Shown piece after piece: positions 54,345 through 62,840 of a stretch of DNA of 64,000 nucleotides. Source of the stretch: Streptococcus sanguinis. GTDB lineage: Bacteria; Bacillota; Bacilli; Lactobacillales; Streptococcaceae. The translations under genes and the position numbers were made by a program. Under the pieces are notes generated by a model. The model was not told the origin of the DNA and made no database searches. It saw only the letters and a list, made by a program, of their open reading frames with translations. Each line of letters starts with the position of its first letter. Positions within the stretch are counted from its first letter, which is position 1. Location: contig NZ_CP054570.1 of NCBI RefSeq assembly GCF_013343115.1, positions 1,798,001 through 1,862,000 on the forward strand, read 5' to 3'.

Positions 54345-55193
54345 ATGATTTTAGAATTTTTCCAAGGGCTGCGGGACTTTCACTTCCTGCAAAATGCCCT
54401 CATCACAGCCATCGTCATTGGGATTGTTGCTGGAGCTGTCGGCTGCTTTATCATTCTGCGCGGCATGTCACTCATGGGGGATGCTATCTCTCATGCGGTT
54501 CTGCCCGGTGTGGCCCTGTCCTACATTTTAGGGATTAATTTCTTTATCGGAGCCATCACCTTCGGACTTTTGGCCTCGATTATTATCACCTACATCAAGG
54601 GCAATTCCATTATCAAAAGCGATACAGCCATTGGGATTACCTTTTCTTCCTTCCTAGCTCTGGGTGTGATCCTGATTGGCGTTGCCAATAGCTCCACTGA
54701 CCTCTTTCATATTCTCTTTGGGAATATTTTGGCCGTACAGGACATTGATATGTGGATTAGTATTGGAGTCGGAATAGCTGTGCTCTTAATCATCATCCTC
54801 TTTTTCAAGCAGCTATTGATTACCTCCTTTGACCCCCTGCTGGCTCAAGCCATGGGCATGCCGGTCAGCTTCTATCACTATCTGCTGATGATTCTCTTGA
54901 CCTTGGTCTCTGTGACAGCCATGCAGAGCGTGGGAACCATTCTGATTGTCGCTCTCTTGATAACGCCGGCAGCAACGGCCTACCTCTATGCCAACAGTCT
55001 GAAAACCATGATTCTGCTGTCCTCAGGACTGGGCGCTCTAGCTTCTGTACTGGGCCTCTTTATCGGCTACAGCTTTAATGTCGCTGCAGGTTCCAGCATT
55101 GTCCTGACCTCAGCCATCATCTTTCTCATCTCTTTCTTTATTGCCCCTAAACAACGCTATTTAAAACTTAAAAACCAACCTAAACTAAAATAA
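54345..55193 (+). CDS. ssaC: Manganese ABC transporter, permease
   Basis: 282 residues from ATG 54345 (MILEFFQGLRDFHFLQNAL), with GGAGG nine bases upstream inside the ATPase gene. Eight to nine helices of the ABC-3 family; GDAISHAVLPGVALSY and MSVGTILIVALLITPAATAYL are conserved. Orthologous to ScaB/PsaC. Confidence 0.95.
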   Translation: MILEFFQGLRDFHFLQNALITAIVIGIVAGAVGCFIILRGMSLMGDAISHAVLPGVALSYILGINFFIGAITFGLLASIIITYIKGNSIIKSDTAIGITFSSFLALGVILIGVANSSTDLFHILFGNILAVQDIDMWISIGVGIAVLLIIILFFKQLLITSFDPLLAQAMGMPVSFYHYLLMILLTLVSVTAMQSVGTILIVALLITPAATAYLYANSLKTMILLSSGLGALASVLGLFIGYSFNVAAGSSIVLTSAIIFLISFFIAPKQRYLKLKNQPKLK

Positions 55194-55212
55194 AATTTGA
55201 TGGAGGAATCCC

Positions 55213-56142
55213 ATGAAAAAATTAGGTTTTTTATCCCTGCTTTTGCTAGCAGTCTGCACTCTCTTTGCCTGCTCCGGTCAGAAGAAGGCGTCCAGTGAGT
55301 CATCCAAGCTCAAGGTTGTTGCAACCAACTCAATTATCGCTGATATTACCAAAAATATAGCTGGCGATAAGATTGACCTGCACAGCATTGTACCAGTCGG
55401 CAAAGACCCCCACGAATACGAACCTCTGCCTGAAGATGTCAAAAAGACTTCTCAAGCGGATCTCATCTTCTACAACGGTATCAACCTGGAAACTGGCGGC
55501 AATGCTTGGTTCACCAAGTTGGTCAAAAATGCCAATAAGGAAGAAAACAAGGACTACTATGCTGTCAGCGATGGCGTTGACGTCATTTACCTTGAAGGGC
55601 AAAGTGAAAAGGGCAAAGAAGACCCTCATGCTTGGCTCAACTTGGAAAATGGTATCATCTATGCACAAAATATTGCCAAGCGTTTGATTGAAAAAGACCC
55701 TGACAATAAGGCCACTTACGAGAAAAATCTCAAAGCCTATGTGGAAAAGCTAACCGCTCTGGATAAGGAAGCCAAGGAGAAATTCAACAATATCCCAGAA
55801 GAAAAGAAAATGATTGTGACCAGTGAAGGATGCTTCAAGTACTTCTCTAAAGCCTACAACGTGCCGTCGGCCTACATCTGGGAAATCAACACCGAGGAAG
55901 AAGGAACTCCAGACCAAATCAAAAGCTTGGTTGAAAAACTACGCAAGACCAAAGTGCCATCTCTCTTTGTCGAATCAAGTGTGGACGACCGTCCGATGAA
56001 GACTGTTTCTAAAGACACCAACATCCCAATCCACGCTAAAATCTTCACTGACTCAATCGCTGACAAAGGCGAAGAAGGCGACAGCTACTACAGCATGATG
56101 AAATACAATCTGGATAAAATTTCTGAAGGATTGGCAAAATAA
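55213..56142 (+). CDS. ssaB: Manganese-binding lipoprotein (ScaA/PsaA/SsaB)
   Basis: 309 residues. Lipobox LFAC with acylated C20. Metal ligands H67, H139, E205 and D280 fall at the same numbers as in PsaA ([28 protein letters not shown]). It captures Mn2+ outside the cell for the permease and is known in the group also as an adhesin antigen. RBS TGGAGG. Confidence 0.97.
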   Translation: MKKLGFLSLLLLAVCTLFACSGQKKASSESSKLKVVATNSIIADITKNIAGDKIDLHSIVPVGKDPHEYEPLPEDVKKTSQADLIFYNGINLETGGNAWFTKLVKNANKEENKDYYAVSDGVDVIYLEGQSEKGKEDPHAWLNLENGIIYAQNIAKRLIEKDPDNKATYEKNLKAYVEKLTALDKEAKEKFNNIPEEKKMIVTSEGCFKYFSKAYNVPSAYIWEINTEEEGTPDQIKSLVEKLRKTKVPSLFVESSVDDRPMKTVSKDTNIPIHAKIFTDSIADKGEEGDSYYSMMKYNLDKISEGLAK

Positions 56143-56147
56143 TGATA

Positions 56148-56187
56148 AAAGGTTAGGAAGACAAAATCCTAACCTCTTTATTTTTGT
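56148..56187 (+). terminator. Terminator of the Mn-ABC operon
   Basis: AGGTTAGGA (56150-56158) / TCCTAACCT (56167-56175), then CTTTATTTTTG. tpx may receive some readthrough. Confidence 0.8.
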
Positions 56188-56293
56188 ATAAGGAGTTTTA
56201 ATTTGTAGCACTCTCAAATTTCCGGTCAAATTATTCGAAAAAAATCACTATTCGCTGTACAATGAAGCTATCAAACATGAATGGAGACTCCTT

Positions 56294-56785
56294 ATGACAA
56301 CTTTTCTCGGAAATCCTGTAACCTTTACTGGAAAGCAACTGCAAGTCGGCGATACCGCCCACGATTTTAGCCTGACAGCTACTGACCTTTCAAAGAAAAC
56401 TCTGGCTGACTTTGCTGGCAAAAAGAAAGTCCTGAGCATCATCCCATCTATCGATACTGGTGTCTGCTCGACTCAGACTCGTCGTTTTAACCAAGAACTC
56501 TCTGACTTGGACAATACCGTTGTGATCACGGTTTCAGTTGACTTGCCTTTTGCTCAAGGCAAGTGGTGTGCTGCTGAAGGCATTGAGAATGCTGTCATGC
56601 TCTCTGACTACTTCGATCATTCTTTCGGTCGCGACTATGCTGTCCTTATCAATGAATGGCACCTTTTGGCTCGCGCAGTTCTAGTTTTGGACGAAAACAA
56701 CACTGTGACCTACGCTGAGTATGTAGACAATATCAATACCGAGCCAGACTTTGAAGCAGCGATTGCTGCAGTTAAGAGTTTGTAA
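56294..56785 (+). CDS. tpx: Thiol peroxidase (atypical 2-Cys peroxiredoxin)
   Basis: 163 residues. Peroxidatic C58 in DTGVCSTQT and resolving C92 in GKWCAAEG; C-terminal [17 protein letters not shown]. It reduces H2O2 and alkyl peroxides with thioredoxin. Directly behind ssaB, the usual place in oral streptococci, linking Mn uptake and peroxide defence. Confidence 0.97.
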   Translation: MTTFLGNPVTFTGKQLQVGDTAHDFSLTATDLSKKTLADFAGKKKVLSIIPSIDTGVCSTQTRRFNQELSDLDNTVVITVSVDLPFAQGKWCAAEGIENAVMLSDYFDHSFGRDYAVLINEWHLLARAVLVLDENNTVTYAEYVDNINTEPDFEAAIAAVKSL

Positions 56786-56787
56786 AA

Positions 56788-56823
56788 GATAAAAATACGG
56801 ATTTGCTAGTCCGTATTTTTTTG
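56788..56823. terminator. Bidirectional terminator between tpx and the DUF3114 gene
   Basis: AAAAATACGGA (56791-56801) / TCCGTATTTTT (56810-56820). The stop codon of the leftward gene (56806-56808) lies in the loop. Confidence 0.9.
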
Positions 56824-57903
56824 TGCGAAAAACTTCTGCCAAAACTGACGGAAGCAAGCCCAGGAACGCAAGAGAAAGGATGGTCGATTCAGCAATTTCT
56901 TGAATTGAGCAATCTCTGCCTTTGCCTGTTTATAAGCACTCCGTCCCTTTCGAGCATAAGGGCTCTTAGCCGAACGATAGCCCAGCGGACCACGATTATT
57001 CTGAGGTGACTTGAACTTGCGGCCGCCATTTTCAATGACAAGCCTGCGAAAGCGAGGATCCCATATAGCAGGCGTTTTGACGTCATAGCGGGTATGAGAA
57101 GCCTGATTGACCGGACGATTGCGCTCACCGTAGTTAAAGCTGGCGCCATTCACAATCCCATTTTGGCTAGCCCCCTCTGGATCTATGATATTGAGAAAAC
57201 GGCCTGTCTGATCCAGAATAAACTCTGTATGAAAATCAATCAGGATTTTTATATTGGCCTGACTTGCTTGACCATCCGGATAGACAGCTTGCTCTGACTT
57301 CTTATCAATATAGGCTTTATTGTGCAGGCGAGAGGACTCTTGAAAGCTATAAGTCAGCCCTGGCCAATCCTTTAGATAGGAAGCCAAGGCTTCTGCATCT
57401 GTCATACCAGCCTGACGGTAGCGCTCCCTGACCCACTGGGCCTGCTGGCAGGAAATGACATAGCGAAACTGATGCAGCTGCTTTTTGAGCTTTTGATTAC
57501 CATCCTTTTGGCTCAAATCATCTGCCGGAAAAGCCTGGCGCAAGGTCCTTGAGAAAATCTTCCAAAAGCCATCATGCGGTGTTAGGCCTGGAGCAATTCG
57601 AGCCAGCAAAAAATCTGTCTCTGACTTGTCCCCGCTCAACTCCTCAGGCATATTAACAATATTCATAGCCATAACCAGCAGTTCCTGAGCTCCTAACCTG
57701 CTGTTCTGAGCATTCTCAGCCTGCCAGAGCTTTTGAAAAAAGGGACTGCCAAAAAGCTGAGCTTCCTGAAGGTAATCTCCTTCTTCTGTCAATGTTTTCC
57801 CTTGCACACTAATCTCTGCAAAAACTCGTTCCAGTGCTGCCCGAGACCAACCAATTGATTGCAATTGCTGAAAGAGCTGCTCTTTCTCTTCTTTCGGATA
57901 CAT
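56806..57903 (-). CDS. DUF3114 domain protein
   Basis: 365 residues, no signal peptide or membrane segment. I recognise it as a streptococcal DUF3114-type protein: PQNNRGPLGYRSAKSPYARKGRSAYKQAKAEI near the C-terminus, and IKILIDFHTEFILDQTGRFLNIIDPEG with the later NGASFNYGERNRPVNQASH. Many basic residues at the end. Function unknown. Promoter TTGACG (complement of 57951-57956), 18 bases, TATAAT (57927-57932), which overlaps the terminator of the neighbouring surface-protein gene. Confidence 0.75.
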   Translation of the reverse strand: MYPKEEKEQLFQQLQSIGWSRAALERVFAEISVQGKTLTEEGDYLQEAQLFGSPFFQKLWQAENAQNSRLGAQELLVMAMNIVNMPEELSGDKSETDFLLARIAPGLTPHDGFWKIFSRTLRQAFPADDLSQKDGNQKLKKQLHQFRYVISCQQAQWVRERYRQAGMTDAEALASYLKDWPGLTYSFQESSRLHNKAYIDKKSEQAVYPDGQASQANIKILIDFHTEFILDQTGRFLNIIDPEGASQNGIVNGASFNYGERNRPVNQASHTRYDVKTPAIWDPRFRRLVIENGGRKFKSPQNNRGPLGYRSAKSPYARKGRSAYKQAKAEIAQFKKLLNRPSFLLRSWACFRQFWQKFFAQKNTD

Positions 57904-57940
57904 GGCTTCCCTCCTTTCTTTTTTCTATTATACCCACATA

Positions 57941-57975
57941 GAAAACCGCCCGTCAAGCAACGAGCGGTCTTCTTA
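57941..57975 (-). terminator. Terminator of the Bsp-repeat/C39 gene
   Basis: ACCGCTCGT / ACGGGCGGT stem on the minus strand (complement of 57945-57968), then TTTTC. Confidence 0.75.
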
Positions 57976-57987
57976 TTCACGAATTTC

Positions 57988-60867
57988 TTATCCTTTGATG
58001 GCAATAAAGGGTGTTCCTTCTGTATTATCCGTCGGATCTACACTCTTGACTCCAAAGAGATAGTCTACTGGATACCAGCCATTATTAGCTGCATTATAAG
58101 GGTCACGGACATAGGTTTTTCCATTGTCATAGCCTTTGAGAACCAGCTCATGAGTGACTGGATAATGGGCAAAGATGCTGGTACCAACGGCACCTAGGAC
58201 ATGATGCCCCTGCGAAAGCACTTCTTTGACTGCAGAAGCTGTAAACAGGGTCTCAGTCGTCAGATCCCAGTGCTGGGCAGCGCGAACAATACCACGGCTG
58301 CTGGTGCCAAATCCATCTTTATTAAATTCATTGGTATTATTGTATAGGTAATCCGCAACGGTTGTTGGAAGCACTTCTGTCCCAGTAATTCCAGAAATAA
58401 CCATGGCTAGCGTTGTCGGCACGCATCCTGTCGCATCCATGCTGTAAGGACCATACTTCCTGCCACCCCAGCGACCATCACGCTGTGAGTAGTACGGAGT
58501 ATTGTAAACCGCTTTTGATACCTGGGTCGTAGTAGCATCAACAGCGATGAGCTGACCATTGTCCTGCTTATAGTAAAGATGAATCTTGTACTCGCCGGTA
58601 GAAAGCTTATGGTCACTAGCTCGGACTGTGATCTTATAGGTGCCATTCGCCTGCTTTTGAGCTAAATACCATTTGACATCATCCTGATCCTTATCTGTGG
58701 ACCAAGTTGGCAGATAGACTGCTTGAATTCCACCTGGATTGGAGACATTTGTCACAACCACATCAAAAGTTCCTGTTCGCGCATTATTGTTTTGGATATT
58801 GATTTTTCCAGTCGCACGGATATTTTCAGGTGCTACAGAAACCATCAGCTTCTCGCCACCCGCACCTTGCATCTGGCCATCCTCGTTCAGATAGTAAAGA
58901 TGAACCTTGTACTCACCTACTGAAAACTTATGATCCTGAGCTCGGACATGTTTTTTATAGGTGCCGTCAGCTTGGCGCTCAGCGATATACCACTGCACGT
59001 CGACTTGGTCATCCTTGCTGGACCATGTTGGCAGGTAGACCGCCTTCAGACCATCTGGAGCAACAATATCAGACACGACAATATCAAATTCGCCTGTCTG
59101 CGGATTGTTGTTCTGAATGGTGATCTTGCCCTGTGGTTGCGCGCGAGTAACCACCGTCTTTGTTGAGCCTGCACCCTGAAGCTGGCCTGAATCATTCACA
59201 AAATAGAGATGAACATTATACTCACCAAGGGAGTTCTTGTGGTTGCGGTAGCTGACATGCTTGAAATAGGTTCCATTGGCTCGTCTTTCGGCTGTGTACC
59301 ATTGCACATCGTCTTGGTCGTTAGCGGTGGACCAGGTTGGAAGACTAACAGACTTCAGGCCATCTGGGGCAACAATATCAGAAACGACAATATCAAATTC
59401 ACCTGTCTGCGGATTGTTGTTCTGAATGGTAATTTTACCCTGTGGCTGCGCGCGAGTAACAACCGTCTTAGCCGAACCTGCACCCTGCAGCTGACCTGCA
59501 TCATTCATAAAATAGAGATGAACATTATACTCACCAAGAGAGTTCTTATGGTTGCGGTAGTTGACATGCTTGAAATAGGTCCCATCAGCGCGTCTTTCGG
59601 CTGTGTACCACTGCACATCGTCTTGGTCGTTAGCAACAGACCAAGTCGGCAAGTAAACAGCTTTTAGACCATCTGGGGCAACAATGTCTGACACGACAAT
59701 ATCAAATTCACCTGTCTGTGGATTGTTGTTCTGAATAGTAATCTTGCCTTGTGGCTGCGCGCGAGTAACAACCGTCTTAGCCGAACCTGCACCCTGCAGC
59801 TGACCTGCATCATTCACAAAATAGAGGTGCACATTATACTCACCCAAGGAGTTCTTGTGGTTGCGGTAGCTGACATGTTTGAAATAGGTCCCATCAGCTC
59901 GTCTTTCAGCAGTGTACCACTGCACGTCGTCTTGGTCGTTAGCAGCTGACCAAGTCGGCAGATAGACCGCCTTCAGGCCATCTGGGGCGACAATATCGGA
60001 TACGACAATATCAAATTCGCCTGTCTGCGGATTGTTGTTCTGAATGGTGATCTTGCCTTTTGGTTGCGCGCGGTCAACCACCGTCTTAGCTGAGCCTGCA
60101 CCCTGCAGCTGGCCTGCATCATTCACAAAATAGAGGTGAACATTATACTCGCCCAAGGAGTTCTTATGATTGCGGTAGCTGACATGTTTGAAATAGGTCC
60201 CATCAGCTCGTCTTTCAGCGGTGTACCACTGCACGTCGTCTTGGTCGTTGGCAGCTGACCAAGTCGGCAAGTAAACGGACTTCAGACCATCTGGGGCAAC
60301 AATATCGGATACGACAATATCAAATTCACCAGTCTGCGGATTGTTGTTCTGAATGGTAATCTTACCTTGAGGCTTTTTGACCTCTGCTGCCAATGGACGC
60401 TCTGTAGCAGAAGCTGCTTGCGCCAGCTGATTAGAAGCATCACTTTTTTCAGAGTCGTCAGCTACAGCAGGTTGATTTTCTGTCGAAGCTACAGTATCAC
60501 TTTTCGGATGGGCATTTTCTACAGGATCTGATGAAGTAGGCCGAGCACTGGTATCGGAAGACGTAGGTATCTGACTAGCGTCAGGAGTAACAGCCTCCGG
60601 CGCTGGTGCAGCCTTATCCATACTTGACAGACTGGTTTCTGTCACAGTCGGAGTTGCAGCTGTGCTAGCTTGGTTCTCCACAGCCTGGCTGACAGCGACA
60701 CTGTCAGCTGTCTGACTAGGTGTCAGCTGTTCTGCCTGCACTGCTCCACTTCCAAGAAAGGCCAGACCAGTCGCAATCGCTACCGAGACTGCTCCCAGAC
60801 TGCATTTGCGAATGCCAAAACGAGTAAACTTCTCTGCTCGAGACGCCATCATTCGTCTTTTTTTCAT
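57988..60867 (-). CDS. Secreted protein with YSIRK-type signal, six Bsp-like repeats and C39-like peptidase domain
   Basis: 959 residues from ATG 60867 (AAAGGAG upstream). Signal peptide with FTRFGIRKCSLGAVSVAIATGLAF. Low-complexity Ser/Thr/Ala segment, about 55-165. Six repeats of about 105 residues (GKITIQNNNPQTGEFDIVV ... GLKAVYLPTWS ... DVQWYTAERRADGTY ... GEYNVHLYFVNDAGQ) of the GBS Bsp-like family. A C-terminal Peptidase_C39-like domain, about 800-959, with Cys in MDATGCVPTTLAMV, His in VTHELVLKGYDNG and the Asp/Asn in VRDPYN. There is no LPXTG, so it is secreted or bound by the repeats. The Bsp repeats are linked to cell shape or surface display in group B streptococci. The target of the peptidase is unknown. 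Confidence 0.9.
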   Translation of the reverse strand: MKKRRMMASRAEKFTRFGIRKCSLGAVSVAIATGLAFLGSGAVQAEQLTPSQTADSVAVSQAVENQASTAATPTVTETSLSSMDKAAPAPEAVTPDASQIPTSSDTSARPTSSDPVENAHPKSDTVASTENQPAVADDSEKSDASNQLAQAASATERPLAAEVKKPQGKITIQNNNPQTGEFDIVVSDIVAPDGLKSVYLPTWSAANDQDDVQWYTAERRADGTYFKHVSYRNHKNSLGEYNVHLYFVNDAGQLQGAGSAKTVVDRAQPKGKITIQNNNPQTGEFDIVVSDIVAPDGLKAVYLPTWSAANDQDDVQWYTAERRADGTYFKHVSYRNHKNSLGEYNVHLYFVNDAGQLQGAGSAKTVVTRAQPQGKITIQNNNPQTGEFDIVVSDIVAPDGLKAVYLPTWSVANDQDDVQWYTAERRADGTYFKHVNYRNHKNSLGEYNVHLYFMNDAGQLQGAGSAKTVVTRAQPQGKITIQNNNPQTGEFDIVVSDIVAPDGLKSVSLPTWSTANDQDDVQWYTAERRANGTYFKHVSYRNHKNSLGEYNVHLYFVNDSGQLQGAGSTKTVVTRAQPQGKITIQNNNPQTGEFDIVVSDIVAPDGLKAVYLPTWSSKDDQVDVQWYIAERQADGTYKKHVRAQDHKFSVGEYKVHLYYLNEDGQMQGAGGEKLMVSVAPENIRATGKINIQNNNARTGTFDVVVTNVSNPGGIQAVYLPTWSTDKDQDDVKWYLAQKQANGTYKITVRASDHKLSTGEYKIHLYYKQDNGQLIAVDATTTQVSKAVYNTPYYSQRDGRWGGRKYGPYSMDATGCVPTTLAMVISGITGTEVLPTTVADYLYNNTNEFNKDGFGTSSRGIVRAAQHWDLTTETLFTASAVKEVLSQGHHVLGAVGTSIFAHYPVTHELVLKGYDNGKTYVRDPYNAANNGWYPVDYLFGVKSVDPTDNTEGTPFIAIKG

Positions 60868-60965
60868 AATAGGATTCTCCTTTTGCAAAAAAGTAAAAAG
60901 CAAGCCAATTTTCTGCAAACCAGCTAAAGAATTTTTACTTTTTATTTTTTAAATTGTACGCTTTG

Positions 60966-60994
60966 ATTATATAATAATCGCAAAACGATTACAA
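60966..60994 (-). promoter_or_regulatory. Promoter of the Bsp-repeat/C39 gene with inverted repeat in the spacer
   Basis: Minus-strand TTGTAA (complement of 60989-60994), 17 bases, TATAAT (complement of 60966-60971). TAATCG-CAAAA-CGATTA (60975-60991) is an inverted repeat within the spacer and a repressor-site candidate. Confidence 0.7.
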
Positions 60995-61033
60995 GCGAAT
61001 AAAGAAAAACTAAACATCAAAGAAAGGCTTAGA

Positions 61034-61065
61034 CACTGTATTCTTACAGTGATTTTTGTTATACT
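61034..61065 (+). promoter_or_regulatory. Promoter of the metalloregulator gene with palindrome
   Basis: -35 TGTATT (61037-61042), 17 bases, extended -10 TGTTATACT (61057-61065). CACTGTATTCTTACAGTG (61034-61051) has perfect 7-bp arms over the -35. It is unlike the ABC-operon operator, so another regulator may bind. Confidence 0.65.
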
Positions 61066-61094
61066 AGTGATAGAAAGTTCAGCGAGGATGCAAG

Positions 61095-61742
61095 ATGACC
61101 CCAAATAAAGAAGACTATCTCAAGTGTATCTATGAGATTGGCAGCCGCCACAAAAAAATCACCAATAAAGAAATCGCCCAGCTCATGCAGGTTTCACCTC
61201 CAGCTGTGACGGAAATGATGAAAAAAATGCTGGCGGAAGAACTTCTGGTCAAGGATAAAAAAGCCGGCTACCTGCTGACTGATTTGGGGCTAAGGCTAGT
61301 TTCCGACCTCTATCGCAAGCACCGGCTGATTGAGGTCTTTCTGGTCAATCATCTCGGCTACTCGACTGATGAAATCCATGAGGAAGCCGAAGTCCTAGAG
61401 CACACTGTTTCTGAGCGTTTCGTTGAGCGTCTGGATGCCATGCTCCAGTACCCCAAGACCTGTCCTCACGGAGGCACCATCCCAGCCAAGGGAGAGCTTC
61501 TGGACGAAGAAAACCAACTGACTCTGGAAGAGGCTTCTGCCCCTGGTGACTATATCATCAAACGCGTACACGACGACTTTGACTTGCTCAAATACTTGGA
61601 AAAATATAACCTGCAAATCGGCCAAACCATCACCTTCATCCAATACGATTCTTTCGCTCAGGCCTATCTTCTCAAGACAGAAACCCAAGAAATCCAAATC
61701 AATCCTATGATTGCCCAACAGATTTATGTAGAAAAACTATAA
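61095..61742 (+). CDS. ssaR: DtxR/MntR-family manganese-dependent repressor (ScaR/SloR/SsaR)
   Basis: 215 residues. Winged helix NKEDYLKCIYEIGSRHKKITNKEIAQLMQVSPPAVTEMMKKMLAEELLVKDKKAGYLLT; metal-binding dimer domain with HRLIEVFLVNHLGYSTDEIHEEAEVLEHTVSERFVERLD, where the His/Glu/Cys ligands lie (CPHG at about 123); C-terminal SH3/FeoA-like domain, about 145-215. With Mn2+ it represses the ABC operon 7 kb away through the palindrome at 53564-53587. Confidence 0.95.
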   Translation: MTPNKEDYLKCIYEIGSRHKKITNKEIAQLMQVSPPAVTEMMKKMLAEELLVKDKKAGYLLTDLGLRLVSDLYRKHRLIEVFLVNHLGYSTDEIHEEAEVLEHTVSERFVERLDAMLQYPKTCPHGGTIPAKGELLDEENQLTLEEASAPGDYIIKRVHDDFDLLKYLEKYNLQIGQTITFIQYDSFAQAYLLKTETQEIQINPMIAQQIYVEKL

Positions 61743-61744
61743 AC

Positions 61745-61785
61745 AGAACCCAGTTCGGACTTTTTAGTCTAAACTGGGTTTTTAT
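61745..61785 (+). terminator. Terminator of the metalloregulator gene
   Basis: AACCCAGTT (61747-61755) / AACTGGGTT (61772-61780), then TTTATT, which leads straight into the next promoter. Confidence 0.8.
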
Positions 61786-61824
61786 TGACAAAAATAAGAT
61801 GTCAGATTATAATAAGTATACTTA
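61785..61824 (+). promoter_or_regulatory. marR-EVE promoter with palindromic operator
   Basis: TTGACA (61785-61790), 17 bases, TATAAT (61808-61813), immediately followed by the perfect 12-bp palindrome TAAGTATACTTA (61813-61824) over the start site. Autorepression is likely. Confidence 0.8.
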
Positions 61825-61847
61825 CAAAATATCTAGAGGGAAAGCTA

Positions 61848-62309
61848 ATGGAAAAATCGCAGTTCAACTCCATCTACAAGGATGAATACAAAAAATCAAC
61901 CGGTCTGCTCTTTATCCGTGCCTACCACAAGTGGCATGGGCTGATAAAAAACAAACTGAGAACGATTGATTTGACCCATCCTCAGTTTGTCGTTCTGACC
62001 ACTCTTGCAGCGCTTCTGCGTCAGCGAGAATGGGTGAGTCAGACCGATATTGCCCGATTTTCTGACATGGATGTTATGACCGTATCCCAAATCATCCGCC
62101 TCTTGGTCAAGAAAGGTTTGATCATGCGGGAAGTCCATCCCAAGGACAGCCGTGCCAACATCATACTTCTAACGGATACGGGGCTGCAAAAGGTCAACCA
62201 AGCCCTTCCTCTGGTAGAAAGCATTGATCAGGCGTTCTTTGGAAAATTAGAAAATAATACAGAAACATTAAACCAACTCTTAATAGAACTGGAGGCAGAA
62301 AATGACTAG
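61848..62309 (+). CDS. MarR family transcriptional regulator
   Basis: 153 residues from ATG 61848 (AGAGGG upstream; the longer frame lacks an RBS). MarR winged helix: HPQFVVLTTLAALLRQREWVSQTDIARFSDMDVMTVSQIIRLLVKKGLIMREVHPKDSRANIILLTDTG. It overlaps the EVE gene by eight bases and has a palindrome at its promoter. Confidence 0.9.
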   Translation: MEKSQFNSIYKDEYKKSTGLLFIRAYHKWHGLIKNKLRTIDLTHPQFVVLTTLAALLRQREWVSQTDIARFSDMDVMTVSQIIRLLVKKGLIMREVHPKDSRANIILLTDTGLQKVNQALPLVESIDQAFFGKLENNTETLNQLLIELEAEND

Positions 62310-62727
62310 ATTTTGGATTGGTGTCGTATCAAAAGAACATGTACTAAGAGGTGTAGAGGGTGGATTTTGTCAAGTCTGCCATGGAAAGAAAGCACCATTG
62401 AACCGAATGAAAAAGGGGGACTATCTTCTGTACTACAGCCCCAAGTATCAGCTGAATGGTCAGGAAAAGCTACAGGCCTTTACAGCAGTTGGCAAGATTC
62501 TAGATGACACTGCTTACCAAGTAGAGATGTTTGAAGGCTTTGTCCCATTTCGGCGAGATGTCAGCTACTACCAGCCTGTCAAAGACTGCCCTATTGAGCA
62601 AGTCCGACATCATCCTCAGTGGCGCCAATATGCTTCTCAGATAAGATACGGACATTTCGAAGTTTCGAAAGACTTCTTCCTTTATGTTTTTGAGCAAATG
62701 AAACTGGACAGCCCTGCAAATCAGTAG
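62302..62727 (+). CDS. EVE domain protein (UPF0310)
   Basis: 141 residues, a single EVE (PUA-like) domain: RFWIGVVSKEHVLRGVEGGFCQVCHGKKAPLNRMKKGDYLLYYSPKY, FTAVGKI, and FVPFRRDVSYY. The fold resembles YTH/ASCH domains, which bind modified bases in RNA or DNA. The bound molecule here is unknown. Translationally coupled to the MarR gene. Confidence 0.92.
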   Translation: MTRFWIGVVSKEHVLRGVEGGFCQVCHGKKAPLNRMKKGDYLLYYSPKYQLNGQEKLQAFTAVGKILDDTAYQVEMFEGFVPFRRDVSYYQPVKDCPIEQVRHHPQWRQYASQIRYGHFEVSKDFFLYVFEQMKLDSPANQ

Positions 62728-62777
62728 AAGCAGCTTCGTTTGACTTACACCTAAACCTTTGCTCACCTGTCATTAAA

Positions 62778-62816
62778 TCTAAAGTTCCGATTCTCAAGGA
62801 AAATCGGAACTTTTTG
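62778..62816. terminator. Terminator after the EVE gene
   Basis: AAAGTTCCGATT (62781-62792) / AATCGGAACTTT (62802-62813) with TTT following; the CPBP gene converges on it. Confidence 0.85.
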
Positions 62817-62840
62817 ATTTGAAGTGAAATTATCGATTTA

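Noticed and set aside
58400-60400. Regularly spaced repeats that could suggest a CRISPR array or tandem DNA repeat
   Set aside because: Period of about 315 bases equals one 105-residue coding repeat; these are in-frame protein repeats.
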